DNA of 11,141 bases, taken from an uncultured Acidobacteriota bacterium. Its GTDB lineage: Bacteria; Acidobacteriota; Vicinamibacteria; Vicinamibacterales; UBA8438. The DNA is taken from the NCBI GenBank assembly GCA_937888665.1, contig CALBET010000882.1:1-11141 (forward strand). Direction: 5' to 3'. Of this stretch, positions 1 through 7,337 are shown one piece after another (the stretch's first letter is position 1; each line of letters begins with the position of its first letter). A program made the translations under genes and the position numbers. The notes below the pieces were generated by a model. It was not told where the DNA came from and did no database searches. It worked only from the letters and a program-made list of their open reading frames with translations.

Positions 1-105
1 TCCCCCGGCGAGGCGAGCGGCGGCATCACCCTGGGCGACCGGGTCACGGTCGGCGTCTCTCCCTACGACCCGGTCCGCGGCATCATTACCTTCCGCGCTC
101 GCTAG
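1..105 (+). CDS. infA: Translation initiation factor IF-1-like protein, C-terminal end (partial)
   Basis: Frame 1 is open from the left edge to TAG at 103-105 and gives the last 34 residues of a protein. The tail GDRVTVGVSPYDPVRGIITF followed by RAR matches the end of the S1/OB-fold of IF-1, where family members read GDxVTVELxPYDLxxGRIxxR. IF-1 binds the 30S A site during initiation. The preceding residues, SPGEASGGITL, lack the basic stretch (RxxYIRIL) usual just before this motif, so this may be a divergent IF-1 or an IF-1-like paralogue. A DEAD-box helicase lies 130 nt downstream on the same strand, which fits a translation/RNA-remodelling operon. The start lies outside the window. Confidence 0.72.
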   Translation, partial: SPGEASGGITLGDRVTVGVSPYDPVRGIITFRAR

Positions 106-235
106 AACCAACATTTTGAATTCTGACACCACGCACGCACGACTGCGGCGGCGACCCCGTCCGGTCGGCCGCGGGTCATCACGGCGACCAAGCCAGTCAC
201 CAGCGGACTTCGCGGCACCATCAGCCGAGCTCATC

Positions 236-1423
236 ATGCCCGCGGCGGTGGTCGACGCACAGCCGATCCCATTCGATCAGCTCGATCTCGACCCTCGACT
301 CGCCCTCGGAGTGCGAGACCGCGGGTTCACCGTCGCCACGCCGATTCAGGCGGCGGTCTTCCCGATCGTCTCCGCCGGCCGAGACCTGATCGCCAGCGCG
401 GAGACAGGGAGCGGCAAGACCGGCGCGTTTCTGCTTCCAGTGCTCAACCGGGTACTCAAGGACCCCAGCCCAGACGGTGAAACGTCCGGCGGTCGCACCA
501 GAGTGCTCGTCCTCGGGCCGACTCGCGAGCTCGTCGTCCAGATCGAGGACGACCTGCAAGGCTTCGTCTACCACACGGGCCTCACGAGCGCCCCCGTGTT
601 CGGCGGCACGCCGATCGGACCTCAGGCCCAGGCACTGCGTGCCGGGGTAGATGTGGTCGTGGCGACGCCCGGGCGTCTGCTGGACCATCTGCGCGGCGGG
701 ATCCCCGCGTTCGCGGGTGTCGACACCCTCATCCTCGACGAGGCGGACCGGATGCTGGACATGGGGTTCTGGCCGGACGTCCGCCGCATCGTCGCCAGTC
801 TGCCGGACCGGCGGGCGGAAGGCAGAAGGCGTCAAACCCTCCTCTTCTCCGCCACGATCCCTGAGTTCGTGTTGAACCCGCTCAAAGAGCTGGCCCACGA
901 CCCCGCCTACGTCCAGATCGGGCGGCGCGGGGCGCCGGCCGTCGGCATCTCGCATTCCGTGGAGCAGGTGCCGACTGCCCGCAAGACCGCGTGGCTGACG
1001 TCGTTTCTCGGGAGAACCCCCGGCTCGATCCTGGTGTTCGTCAACACCAAGCGAGGAACGGAACGGCTGGCCCGCGCGTTGTCGAACGCCGGAATCAAGG
1101 CAACCTCGCTACATGCTGACCGCTCACAAAGTTTACGGCTCGCGGCCATCGGCGGATTTCGGAGCGGACGCTATCGTGTCCTCGTCGCCACCGATGTCGC
1201 CGCCAGGGGTCTCGACATTGATGACATCAAGTGTGTCGTGAACTTCGAGGTCCCTCCCAACCGCGACACCTACATTCATCGGGTTGGCCGAACGGCGCGC
1301 CAGGACGCAACGGGTCTCGCGGTGACGCTGGCGGCGCCCGACGAACTCCCGGCCGTGCGGGCGCTGGAGGCCTCGATCGATCTGGACGTGCGGGACGCGT
1401 CCCCACGGAGTCACGCGGGGTGA
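236..1423 (+). CDS. DEAD-box ATP-dependent RNA helicase, RhlE-like
   Basis: A 395-aa superfamily 2 RNA helicase that unwinds short RNA duplexes with ATP; relatives act in ribosome assembly, mRNA decay and cold adaptation. Motifs in order: Q motif GFTVATPIQ (30-38), Walker A AETGSGKT (55-62), PTRELV (95-100), TPGRLLD (144-150), DEAD (168-171), SAT (205-207), ILVFVNTK (265-272), VATDVAARGLD (317-327), HRVGRTAR (348-355). Both RecA-like domains are complete. The protein ends about 40 residues after motif VI, without the basic tail common in RhlE, so it is a minimal core. I chose ATG 236 because it sits just before the family's conserved N-terminus (FDQLDL). A TTG at 116 would add 40 Arg-rich residues, but by hand count that stretch has third-position GC of about 25/40, lower than the rest, and no ribosome site. 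The stop overlaps the next gene's GTG. Confidence 0.93.
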   Translation: MPAAVVDAQPIPFDQLDLDPRLALGVRDRGFTVATPIQAAVFPIVSAGRDLIASAETGSGKTGAFLLPVLNRVLKDPSPDGETSGGRTRVLVLGPTRELVVQIEDDLQGFVYHTGLTSAPVFGGTPIGPQAQALRAGVDVVVATPGRLLDHLRGGIPAFAGVDTLILDEADRMLDMGFWPDVRRIVASLPDRRAEGRRRQTLLFSATIPEFVLNPLKELAHDPAYVQIGRRGAPAVGISHSVEQVPTARKTAWLTSFLGRTPGSILVFVNTKRGTERLARALSNAGIKATSLHADRSQSLRLAAIGGFRSGRYRVLVATDVAARGLDIDDIKCVVNFEVPPNRDTYIHRVGRTARQDATGLAVTLAAPDELPAVRALEASIDLDVRDASPRSHAG

Positions 1424-1698
1424 TATCCGACGATTCCACCCCGCCTCCCGAATCTGATGCGCCGTCGTCCGAGCAAGATCAGGAACCTGAACCGAGGCCG
1501 GCGGAAGTCCGCTTCAAGGCATGCCGCTGGCACGCCAAGGACGCGGAACAGGAATACTGCTCGAATCGAGATGTCCTCCCGTACGCGGGGAAGCTCGCGT
1601 TCGCCCCGGACGCGTGGTGCCCGGACTGCGCCCTGTACAAGCTCCGGCGCACCCCGAAGAAGCGGCCACGCCCAGAAGACGACGACTACGACTACTAG
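1420..1698 (+). CDS. Conserved-looking small Cys/His protein, function unknown
   Basis: A 92-aa protein starting at GTG 1420, which overlaps the helicase stop (GTGA). A good ribosome site, GGAG at 1407-1410, lies 9 nt upstream, so the two genes are probably translationally coupled. The first 30 residues are acidic, Ser/Pro-rich and probably disordered. The core holds CRWH (C35, H38), YCSNRDVLPYAG (C47) and WCPDC (C67, C70), a spacing that could bind one zinc ion. The tail is basic (KLRRTPKKRPRPE) and ends in an Asp/Tyr run. I do not recognise a named family. Position and basic tail suggest a role near the helicase or the ribosome, which is inference only. Confidence 0.85.
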   Translation: MISDDSTPPPESDAPSSEQDQEPEPRPAEVRFKACRWHAKDAEQEYCSNRDVLPYAGKLAFAPDAWCPDCALYKLRRTPKKRPRPEDDDYDY

Positions 1699-1718
1699 CA
1701 GGCCGGGGGCCGTCGTGG

Positions 1719-2897
1719 TTATTCGCTGAATTCTTTCGCCAGTTCGACCCACTCCCCGTGCGGGGCAAGATCGCGGTACGCACGCCAGTGCGCCCTCGCC
1801 TCCGTCGAGTGCCCGATCTTCTCGAGCGTGACTGCCAGGTAGAAGTGGGCGTCCGCGTACTCAGGATTGATCGCGATCGCAACCCGGTAGTGCTCGAGCG
1901 CGTCGAGATAGCGACCCAGGTCGTGGTGGATGTTCCCGAGATTGAAGTACGCCTCGAAACACTCGCCGTCCAGATGCATCGCGCGTTCGTAGAGCGCCTG
2001 GGCCTCGATGAGTTCGTCCCGCGCGTAGTACAGGTTCGCAAGGTTGACCAGGGCCGGCACCAGGTCGGGATCAAGAAGCAGCGCCTTGCGATACGCGAGC
2101 CGGGCATACTCCTGGTCGCCCTCCGTGCCTTCGTCGAGCGCGGCACCTTCATGAAAGTGCTTCGCGGCCAGCGAGAAATGGGCGGAAGACGACGGTGCCA
2201 TCTCGGCCGCGTTCCTCGCCCGCTCGCCTTCGCGATGCGGGGTCAGGGCCACGACTTTCAGCGGGTGCGCCTCTGCTACCCGTTGACTGAAGTCCAGGGT
2301 CAACTGCCCGTCGCGGGCCGACACGAGCGCCCGTAGCGCCACCCGGAAAGGCGCGCCGCTGGCAAGACTCTCACTGACCTGTCGGATGACGAGAAGGTCC
2401 TGAAATCCGTAATACCGATCCGCTTTCGTGCGGACGACCGGATGGACGAGAGACCACTTTTCCAGGTACCGGAGGTGATCCTCTCGCACCGCGGGGTAGA
2501 GTTCACGAACCTGGCGCACGCTGTGGTACTGCCGGTCGAGCGCCGCCGGCGACGGGCGGCCGCTCAGGCGGCAGAAGTCCGACTCGCCGATGATCCGCAC
2601 GCGGCCCGGAGTATCTAGATTCGCCTGCTCCGCTTTTCGTACCTTTGGACCTGGCGCCACCCCGCGTGCATCAGGCTCGCCGATTGTCGATGCGACGCCC
2701 CCCTCCCCCACGACGAGCATCGTCGTGCGGTCCGTGACGTCGAGCGACACCACGCCGCCATGTTGTTCAACAAGCCCACGTGCCTCGTGTCGCCCGACAG
2801 ACGCAAGCTTCCCTGCGAAGACGACGACCTGGCCGTGGAACGGTGAATCAGCACGCGCGCGAGAGGCGGGTTCGTAAGTCTGTTCGGTCGCGTCCAT
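1719..2897 (-). CDS. BRCT - MerR-like HTH - TPR fusion protein
   Basis: A 392-aa protein with three recognisable parts. Residues 19-110 resemble the BRCT domain of bacterial LigA: VVFAGKL (25-31), RHEA (36-39), EQHGG (44-48), TTMLVVGEGG (58-67), KAEQA (88-92), ESDF (105-108). Residues 124-176 resemble a MerR winged helix: YHSVRQVRELY, then LRYLEKWSLVHPVVR and RYYGFQDL. Residues 238-382 form about four TPR units, with clear ones at 281-314 (NLANLYY), 315-348 (NLGNIHHDLGRYLDALEHY) and 349-382. BRCT domains bind phospho-peptides or DNA, MerR domains bind promoter DNA, and TPRs bind proteins, so a DNA-linked regulator or scaffold is likely. ATG 2897 was chosen because it lies 19 codons before the BRCT fold; the ribosome site is weak. 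It is divergent from glucokinase and ends 20 bp from the 92-aa gene. Confidence 0.9.
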   Translation of the reverse strand: MDATEQTYEPASRARADSPFHGQVVVFAGKLASVGRHEARGLVEQHGGVVSLDVTDRTTMLVVGEGGVASTIGEPDARGVAPGPKVRKAEQANLDTPGRVRIIGESDFCRLSGRPSPAALDRQYHSVRQVRELYPAVREDHLRYLEKWSLVHPVVRTKADRYYGFQDLLVIRQVSESLASGAPFRVALRALVSARDGQLTLDFSQRVAEAHPLKVVALTPHREGERARNAAEMAPSSSAHFSLAAKHFHEGAALDEGTEGDQEYARLAYRKALLLDPDLVPALVNLANLYYARDELIEAQALYERAMHLDGECFEAYFNLGNIHHDLGRYLDALEHYRVAIAINPEYADAHFYLAVTLEKIGHSTEARAHWRAYRDLAPHGEWVELAKEFSE

Positions 2898-2903
2898 CGC
2901 TTG

Positions 2904-2997
2904 AGGGTGGTTGTTCGTCTGAAAGATGAATGAGAATGTGTGCTGTGTCAAGTCGCTACGGGCGCCACATTGGGCGAGCCGTTGGTCTAACCACCCT
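2904..2997. repeat. Inverted 9-mer flanking the divergent intergenic region
   Basis: AACCACCCT occurs at 2989-2997 on plus and at 2912-2904 on minus. Each copy is separated from the ATG it precedes (3004 plus, 2897 minus) by exactly 6 nt. It could be a shared operator or a translation-level element. The motif does not resemble a Shine-Dalgarno sequence. Chance is not excluded. Confidence 0.45.
2923..2951 (-). promoter_or_regulatory. Candidate sigma70 promoter for the BRCT-MerR-TPR gene
   Basis: On the minus strand a perfect TTGACA (2951-2946) is followed by a 17-nt spacer and CATCTT (2928-2923), 3 of 6 to TATAAT. The predicted start near 2916 would leave a leader of about 19 nt. The strong -35 compensates for a poor -10. 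Confidence 0.5.
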
Positions 2998-3003
2998 GTG
3001 AGT

Positions 3004-4005
3004 ATGGCTGAACTGGTGCTGGCCGGCGACGTCGGCGGAACCAAGACCTGGCTTGGCGTGTTCGCGTGCGACGGCGCGCGTCCGACCGCGGTTGAGACCC
3101 AACGGTTCGCGACGCTGCAGTACGACGGGCTGGCCCCGATCATCGCGAGTTTTCTCGAACAGACAGGGACGGTGGACCGGATCGTCGCCGCCTGCGTCGG
3201 GGTTGCCGGACCGGTGCGCGACAACGTCTCCCGGCTGACGAACGTGGGATGGCGCATCAACGGCTCCGCGCTGGCGGAACGATTCGGTTTCCCGACCGTG
3301 CGTGTGCTCAACGACCTCGAGGCGATGGCCTACGCCCTCCCCTGGCTCGCGGCGCACGAACTGGCCGTCATCCAGCCCGGCCGGCCGGTCACGGGGGGAA
3401 CCGCGGCGGTGATCGCCCCCGGCACCGGCCTTGGCGAGGCCTGTCTCACGACGGTTGGCAACCGCCGCCGCGCGATGCCGTCGGAGGCCGGCCACACTGA
3501 CTTCGCGGCCCGGACGGCGCGCGAACTCGAACTGGTGGCCAGCGTCACCGCCACCGAGGGCCGCATCGCGCTCGAAGACGTGGTCTCGGGGCCGGGACTC
3601 GTCACGCTGCACCGGTTCACGCATCAGGCGACCCGGTGCTCTGGCACCCCATTGCCCGGTGACCCGGCGCGGCAACCGGCCGCGGTGACCGCGTCGGCGC
3701 TGACCGGCACCTGCGACGCTTGTCGTGAGGCCCTCGACCTGTTCGTAGCCGCGCTCGGAGCCGAGGCCGGAAACCTCGCCCTGCGCACCCTCCCAACCGG
3801 CGGACTCTTCGTGGGTGGCGGTATTGCGCCCCGCATCTTGCCAGTTCTCCGGTCCACCGGCTTTCTCGACGCCCTGTCGAGCAAGGGCACGATGCGCACC
3901 CTGGTCGAGCAGATTCCCGTGTTCGTGATTCTCGAGCCGCAAGTCGCGCTCATCGGCGCCGCGGTACAGGCGGGCGCAATCCACACCACACGGTCCAGAA
4001 CGTAG
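3004..4005 (+). CDS. glk: Glucokinase (Glk family)
   Basis: A 333-aa cytoplasmic hexokinase-type enzyme that phosphorylates glucose to glucose-6-phosphate with ATP, the entry step of glycolysis. Landmarks: phosphate loop DVGGTKT (9-15), VGVAGPV (65-71), LTNVGW (78-83), sugar-binding and catalytic LNDLEAMAYALP (102-113, with N103 and D104), APGTGLGEA (138-146), EAGHTDFA (161-168, with E161 and H164), E191 in the segment before VSGPGL, and adenosine-site GGGIAPR (271-277). The length is normal for the E. coli-type family (about 320 aa), which is distinct from the ROK kinases. ATG 3004 precedes the conserved AELVLAGDVGG start; GTG 2998, two codons earlier, is an alternative. No strong ribosome site is visible. 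The gene is divergent from the BRCT-MerR-TPR gene, which might sense or regulate it, although nothing beyond position supports this. Confidence 0.93.
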   Translation: MAELVLAGDVGGTKTWLGVFACDGARPTAVETQRFATLQYDGLAPIIASFLEQTGTVDRIVAACVGVAGPVRDNVSRLTNVGWRINGSALAERFGFPTVRVLNDLEAMAYALPWLAAHELAVIQPGRPVTGGTAAVIAPGTGLGEACLTTVGNRRRAMPSEAGHTDFAARTARELELVASVTATEGRIALEDVVSGPGLVTLHRFTHQATRCSGTPLPGDPARQPAAVTASALTGTCDACREALDLFVAALGAEAGNLALRTLPTGGLFVGGGIAPRILPVLRSTGFLDALSSKGTMRTLVEQIPVFVILEPQVALIGAAVQAGAIHTTRSRT

Positions 4006-4056
4006 CGGACCATCCGCTCCGGTCGGCTGGATCGTGCCGCGGCGCAGCTCAGTTCA

Positions 4057-4081
4057 CCTGAAACCTGTGAGGCATTTCAGG
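4057..4081. repeat. 7-bp inverted repeat downstream of glk
   Basis: CCTGAAA (4057-4063) and TTTCAGG (4075-4081) form a perfect 7-bp stem with an 11-nt loop, 52 nt after the glk stop. No T-run follows, so an intrinsic terminator is not supported. Its left arm overlaps TTCACCTGAA (4053-4062), which recurs as TTCGCCTGAA at 4092-4101. The rest of the 191-nt gap (4006-4196) also contains ACCGGGTG twice (4135-4142 and 4151-4158) and no gene. Confidence 0.35.
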
Positions 4082-4162
4082 GCCGCAGCATTCGCCTGAA
4101 GAACCCAGCGGTGCTCCAACACGCCGTGCGGTGACCGGGTGCACATCGGAACCGGGTGACGG

Positions 4163-4190
4163 TTGCGGCAGAAACCCCGATGGGTACACT
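4163..4190 (+). promoter_or_regulatory. Candidate promoter giving a leaderless M61 transcript
   Basis: TTGCGG (4163-4168), a 16-nt spacer and TACACT (4185-4190, 4 of 6 to TATAAT) are followed by 6 nt and then GTG at 4197. The predicted transcription start coincides with the start codon, and no Shine-Dalgarno sequence is present. Confidence 0.35.
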
Positions 4191-4196
4191 GAGCTG

Positions 4197-6083
4197 GTGA
4201 CCCCTCACAACCGCCTCCGATCACTAGCAACGCGACGCCGTTGGGAAACCCTGGCAGCTGTCGCCGCCCTCGGCGCGACCGTCCTCACCGTCCCCGGTCT
4301 GACCCAATCGGTCGAGCCGATCGCCTATACGGTCCGATTCCCTGAGCCACACACGCACTACGCGGTGGTGGACGCACGTGTCCCGACCGGTGGCCGGGAT
4401 CGGATTGAGCTGATGATGGCGGTCTGGACCCCCGGCTCGTATCTGGTCCGGGAATTCGCTCGCAACATCGAAGAGCTGTCGGCCCGCGCGCCCGACGGAG
4501 CGCCACTCACGATTGAAAAATCCAAAAAAAATCGGTGGACCGTCGAGACCGGCGGCGCGCCGAGTATCGAGCTCTCGTATCGGGTGTACGGTCGGGAGAT
4601 GTCGGTGCGCACGAACTGGGTCGAGTCGGATTTCGCCATGCTCAACGGCGCGCCGACGTTCCTGACCCTGGCCGACGACGAGGCGGCCCGACCGCACGAC
4701 GTCACCCTTGAGATGCCCGACGGATGGACTCGGAGCGTGACCGGTCTCACGCCGCGAACGGACCGGGGACCGCATGCCTATCGCGCGACTGACTTCGACA
4801 CCCTCGTCGACTCCCCAATCGTGGCGGGCAATCCCGCCGTCTACGAGTTTACTGTCGAGGGGACACCGCACGCGCTGGTGAATGTGGGCGAATCCGGCGT
4901 CTGGGACGGCCCCGGTTCGGCGACCGACGTCGAGACACTCACCGCGGAACTATTTCGTATGTGGGGCGAGATGCCGTACAAGCGGTACTTCTTTCTCAAC
5001 ATGATCACCGAGGCTGGCGGCGGACTCGAACATCGCAACTCGACGATGTTGATGACGAGCCGCTGGGCCACAAGCTCCAGACCGAGCTATCTGCGATGGC
5101 TGGCGCTGGTCAGTCACGAACAGTTTCACGCCTGGAACGTCAAGCGACTTCGGCCCATCGAGCTGGGCCCGTTTGACTACGAGAACGAGGTCCACACCGA
5201 GAGTCTCTGGGTGGTCGAGGGCATCACGTCGTACTACGCCGACCTGATCGTGCGCCGCGCGGACCTCTCGACCACCGAGGAATACCTCGAAGCCCTGTCT
5301 CGTCAGATCCGGAGTCTCCAGACCACCCCTGGACGAGACGTGCAGCCGGTGGCGCTCGCCTCCTACGATGCCTGGATCAAGTACTATCGCGCGGACGAGA
5401 ACTCGCCCAACACGTCGGTCAGCTACTACACGAAGGGTGCGGTGATCGGATTTTTGCTGGACATGCGGATCCGAGCTGCGACCCGTGGCCGACAGTCTCT
5501 CGATGACCTGATGCGCCTGGCGTATGAGCGTTTTTCCGGCTCACGAGGCTATACGCCGGAGGAGTTTCGCGCCGTGGCGCGTGAGGTCGCCGGCGAGGAT
5601 CTATCGGCATGGTTCGCCCACGCGCTCGATTCGACCGCGGAACTCGAATACGACGAGGCGCTGGAGTGGCTCGGACTCGAATTCACGGGTGCCCCGGTGG
5701 AGCCGGAAGAGGCAAAAGAAAAGGCAGAGGGCTGGATCGGTCTGGTGACCCGCGTCGCTGACGGCCGCAGACTGATCGCTCAGGTGCGACGCGACACCCC
5801 CGGATACACGGCCGGTTTCAACGTCGGCGACGAGATTCTGGCCATCGGCGACTACCGTGTGTTGCCCGCGGAATGGGACGAGCGCGTCACCCAGACGCCG
5901 CCGGGGACCGATATCTCGGTGCTGGTGTCCCGCCGCGGCGCGCTCAGGCGTGTGGCGGTTGAGGTCGGTACGCAGCCGGCCGAGCCCTGGGATCTTGCAC
6001 CCTTGCCAGAGGCCTCCGCCGCGCAGGAACGGCAGCGCGAATCCTGGCTCACGGGTCCTAACGCCGGCCGGCGGGGACCGTGA
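4197..6083 (+). CDS. Exported M61-family metallopeptidase with C-terminal PDZ domain
   Basis: A 628-aa protein resembling glycyl aminopeptidases of MEROPS family M61. The N-terminus has an Arg cluster (12-15) and a hydrophobic stretch (19-36), consistent with a signal peptide and export to the periplasm. An N-terminal beta domain runs to about residue 230. GGGLEH is at 275-280. The zinc motif SHEQFHAWN gives H307, E308 and H311, with third ligand E341 in VVEGITSYYADL. SYYTKGAVIGFLLD (409-422) is typical of the family. A PDZ domain follows at about 513-590 (GWIGLV ... GYTAGFNVGDEILAI). All catalytic residues are present. GTG 4197 is preferred because the signal peptide begins there; GTG 4131 would add 22 unrelated residues. 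The gene follows glucokinase after 191 nt and probably has its own promoter. The substrate is unknown; relatives cleave N-terminal Gly or Ala. Confidence 0.92.
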   Translation: MTPHNRLRSLATRRRWETLAAVAALGATVLTVPGLTQSVEPIAYTVRFPEPHTHYAVVDARVPTGGRDRIELMMAVWTPGSYLVREFARNIEELSARAPDGAPLTIEKSKKNRWTVETGGAPSIELSYRVYGREMSVRTNWVESDFAMLNGAPTFLTLADDEAARPHDVTLEMPDGWTRSVTGLTPRTDRGPHAYRATDFDTLVDSPIVAGNPAVYEFTVEGTPHALVNVGESGVWDGPGSATDVETLTAELFRMWGEMPYKRYFFLNMITEAGGGLEHRNSTMLMTSRWATSSRPSYLRWLALVSHEQFHAWNVKRLRPIELGPFDYENEVHTESLWVVEGITSYYADLIVRRADLSTTEEYLEALSRQIRSLQTTPGRDVQPVALASYDAWIKYYRADENSPNTSVSYYTKGAVIGFLLDMRIRAATRGRQSLDDLMRLAYERFSGSRGYTPEEFRAVAREVAGEDLSAWFAHALDSTAELEYDEALEWLGLEFTGAPVEPEEAKEKAEGWIGLVTRVADGRRLIAQVRRDTPGYTAGFNVGDEILAIGDYRVLPAEWDERVTQTPPGTDISVLVSRRGALRRVAVEVGTQPAEPWDLAPLPEASAAQERQRESWLTGPNAGRRGP

Positions 6084-6138
6084 GGCGGGACGCGCGGATG
6101 ATCCGCCCGTGGCGTACCGTGACGGCGCTCAGAGGCCG

Positions 6139-7218
6139 TTACGACACGGCGGCCGTCGCCGGACGGAGCGCGGCGATTGACACCTGGGCGGCGGTGCGTT
6201 CCGCTACCGCCAGGAAGGCCCTGGCAGCGGCCGAGTGTGGTTCGGCCAGCACGATAGGGTTGCCGCTGTCGCCCCCTTCGCGTATCGGCTGGTAGATCGG
6301 AATCCGCCCCAGGAACGGCACGCCCATGCTTTCGGCGGCCGACTCGCCGCCGCCTTTCCCGAAGATATCGCTCTCGTGGTCGCAACTCGGGCAGACGAAG
6401 TGACTCATGTTCTCGACGAGACCGAGTATCGGCACGTTCAGCTTCCTGTACATCCCCAGGGCTCTGCGGGAATCGGCGACCGACACGGTCTGAGGCGTGG
6501 TGACGACCACCGCGCCTGACACCGGCACCGTCTGACTGAGGCTGAGCGCGACGTCACCGGTTCCCGGCGGCATGTCGACCACCAGGTAGTCCAACTCCTC
6601 CCATCGAACCTCTCGGAAGAACTGCTGGACGACCCCGTGCAGCATCGGTCCCCGCCAGATAATCGGAGTGTCATCCTCGGTCATGAACCCCATGGACACC
6701 ACACGAATGCCATGTTTCTCCGCCGGGATGATCTTCTTGCCGTCGGTCTCGAGCTGGGCGCGCAGGCCAAGCATAATGGGAATATTCGGTCCGTAAATGT
6801 CGGCGTCGATCAGTCCGACCCGCCCGCCGTACTGCGACAACGCCAGCGCCAGATTGACCGCCACGGTGCTCTTCCCGACGCCGCCCTTGCCCGCACCCAC
6901 CGCGATGATGTTCTTCACCCCAGGGATCGGGGCGCGACCTGCGTCTGGCGATGCCACCGCGCGCACGTTGGCCGTCATCGTGACGGTGACTCCGGTCACG
7001 CCGTCGAGCGCCGACACCGCCGCCACGGCCTGGTCGTGCATCTGCTCCTTCACGGGGCAGGCCGGAGTCGTCAGCTCGATATCAAATGCGACCTGCCCAC
7101 CGTCGATCCGCAGGTCCTTCACAAAGTCGAGACTCACGATGTCTCGGCCCAGGTCGGGGTCCTGCACGACCCGGAGCGCATCGAGCACCGCTCCCGACTC
7201 GACTCTCCCTGTATTCAT
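6139..7218 (-). CDS. mrp: Mrp/ApbC (NBP35-type) P-loop ATPase, Fe-S cluster carrier
   Basis: A 359-aa cytoplasmic ATPase expected to bind a [4Fe-4S] cluster and pass it to apo-enzymes. Residues 1-90 form the MIP18/DUF59 domain (DPDLGRDIVSLDFVKDL at 20-36; TPACPVKEQM at 51-60). The deviant Walker A GKGGVGKST is at 110-118, DADIYGPN at 138-145 and VVDMPPGTGD at 213-222. The bridging CxxC is C276-P-S-C279 in FVCPSCDHESDIFGKGGGE. Length and order match full-length bacterial Mrp. ATG 7218 is chosen over an in-frame start 39 nt upstream because GAGG lies 9 nt before it and homology starts there. It converges on the M61 gene (55 bp apart). A small GC stem (6094-6106) lies between them without a T-run. 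Confidence 0.95.
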   Translation of the reverse strand: MNTGRVESGAVLDALRVVQDPDLGRDIVSLDFVKDLRIDGGQVAFDIELTTPACPVKEQMHDQAVAAVSALDGVTGVTVTMTANVRAVASPDAGRAPIPGVKNIIAVGAGKGGVGKSTVAVNLALALSQYGGRVGLIDADIYGPNIPIMLGLRAQLETDGKKIIPAEKHGIRVVSMGFMTEDDTPIIWRGPMLHGVVQQFFREVRWEELDYLVVDMPPGTGDVALSLSQTVPVSGAVVVTTPQTVSVADSRRALGMYRKLNVPILGLVENMSHFVCPSCDHESDIFGKGGGESAAESMGVPFLGRIPIYQPIREGGDSGNPIVLAEPHSAAARAFLAVAERTAAQVSIAALRPATAAVS

Positions 7219-7284
7219 CGAACAGATCCTCGGCTGTGGCCACCCCGGACACGCCATCGTGCTCCGTCGGGCGACCAGCCGTTC

Positions 7285-7314
7285 AGCATAGTCACTTTAT
7301 TGAAACCGTGACAA
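7285..7314 (-). promoter_or_regulatory. Candidate sigma70 promoter for mrp
   Basis: On the minus strand TTGTCA (7314-7309, 5 of 6) is separated by 18 nt from TATGCT (7290-7285, 4 of 6). The predicted start near 7278 gives a leader of about 60 nt before the ATG at 7218. Confidence 0.5.
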
Positions 7315-7337
7315 GTCCGCCCCAGGCAGCGCTACGG

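Noticed and set aside
116..235. TTG start extending the helicase by 40 residues
   Set aside because: No ribosome site, lower third-position GC, and an Arg/Ser/Pro-rich sequence with no counterpart in the family. Still possible, but ATG 236 fits better.
1699..1718. Terminator between the convergent 92-aa and TPR genes
   Set aside because: GGCC-GGG-GGCC is only a 4-bp stem in a 20-bp gap, with no T-run.
1521..2336. 271-codon plus-strand open frame
   Set aside because: It overlaps the 92-aa gene and is antisense to the TPR region, whose repeats are clear on the minus strand.
2956..3984. Long minus-strand open frame of 342 codons
   Set aside because: It is the antisense of glucokinase, a common artefact in GC-rich DNA. 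Its translation is Arg/Gly/His-rich with no motif.
6084..6138. Bidirectional terminator between the M61 and mrp genes
   Set aside because: Only a 5-bp stem GCGGA-TGA-TCCGC (6094-6106) is present and neither side has a T-run.
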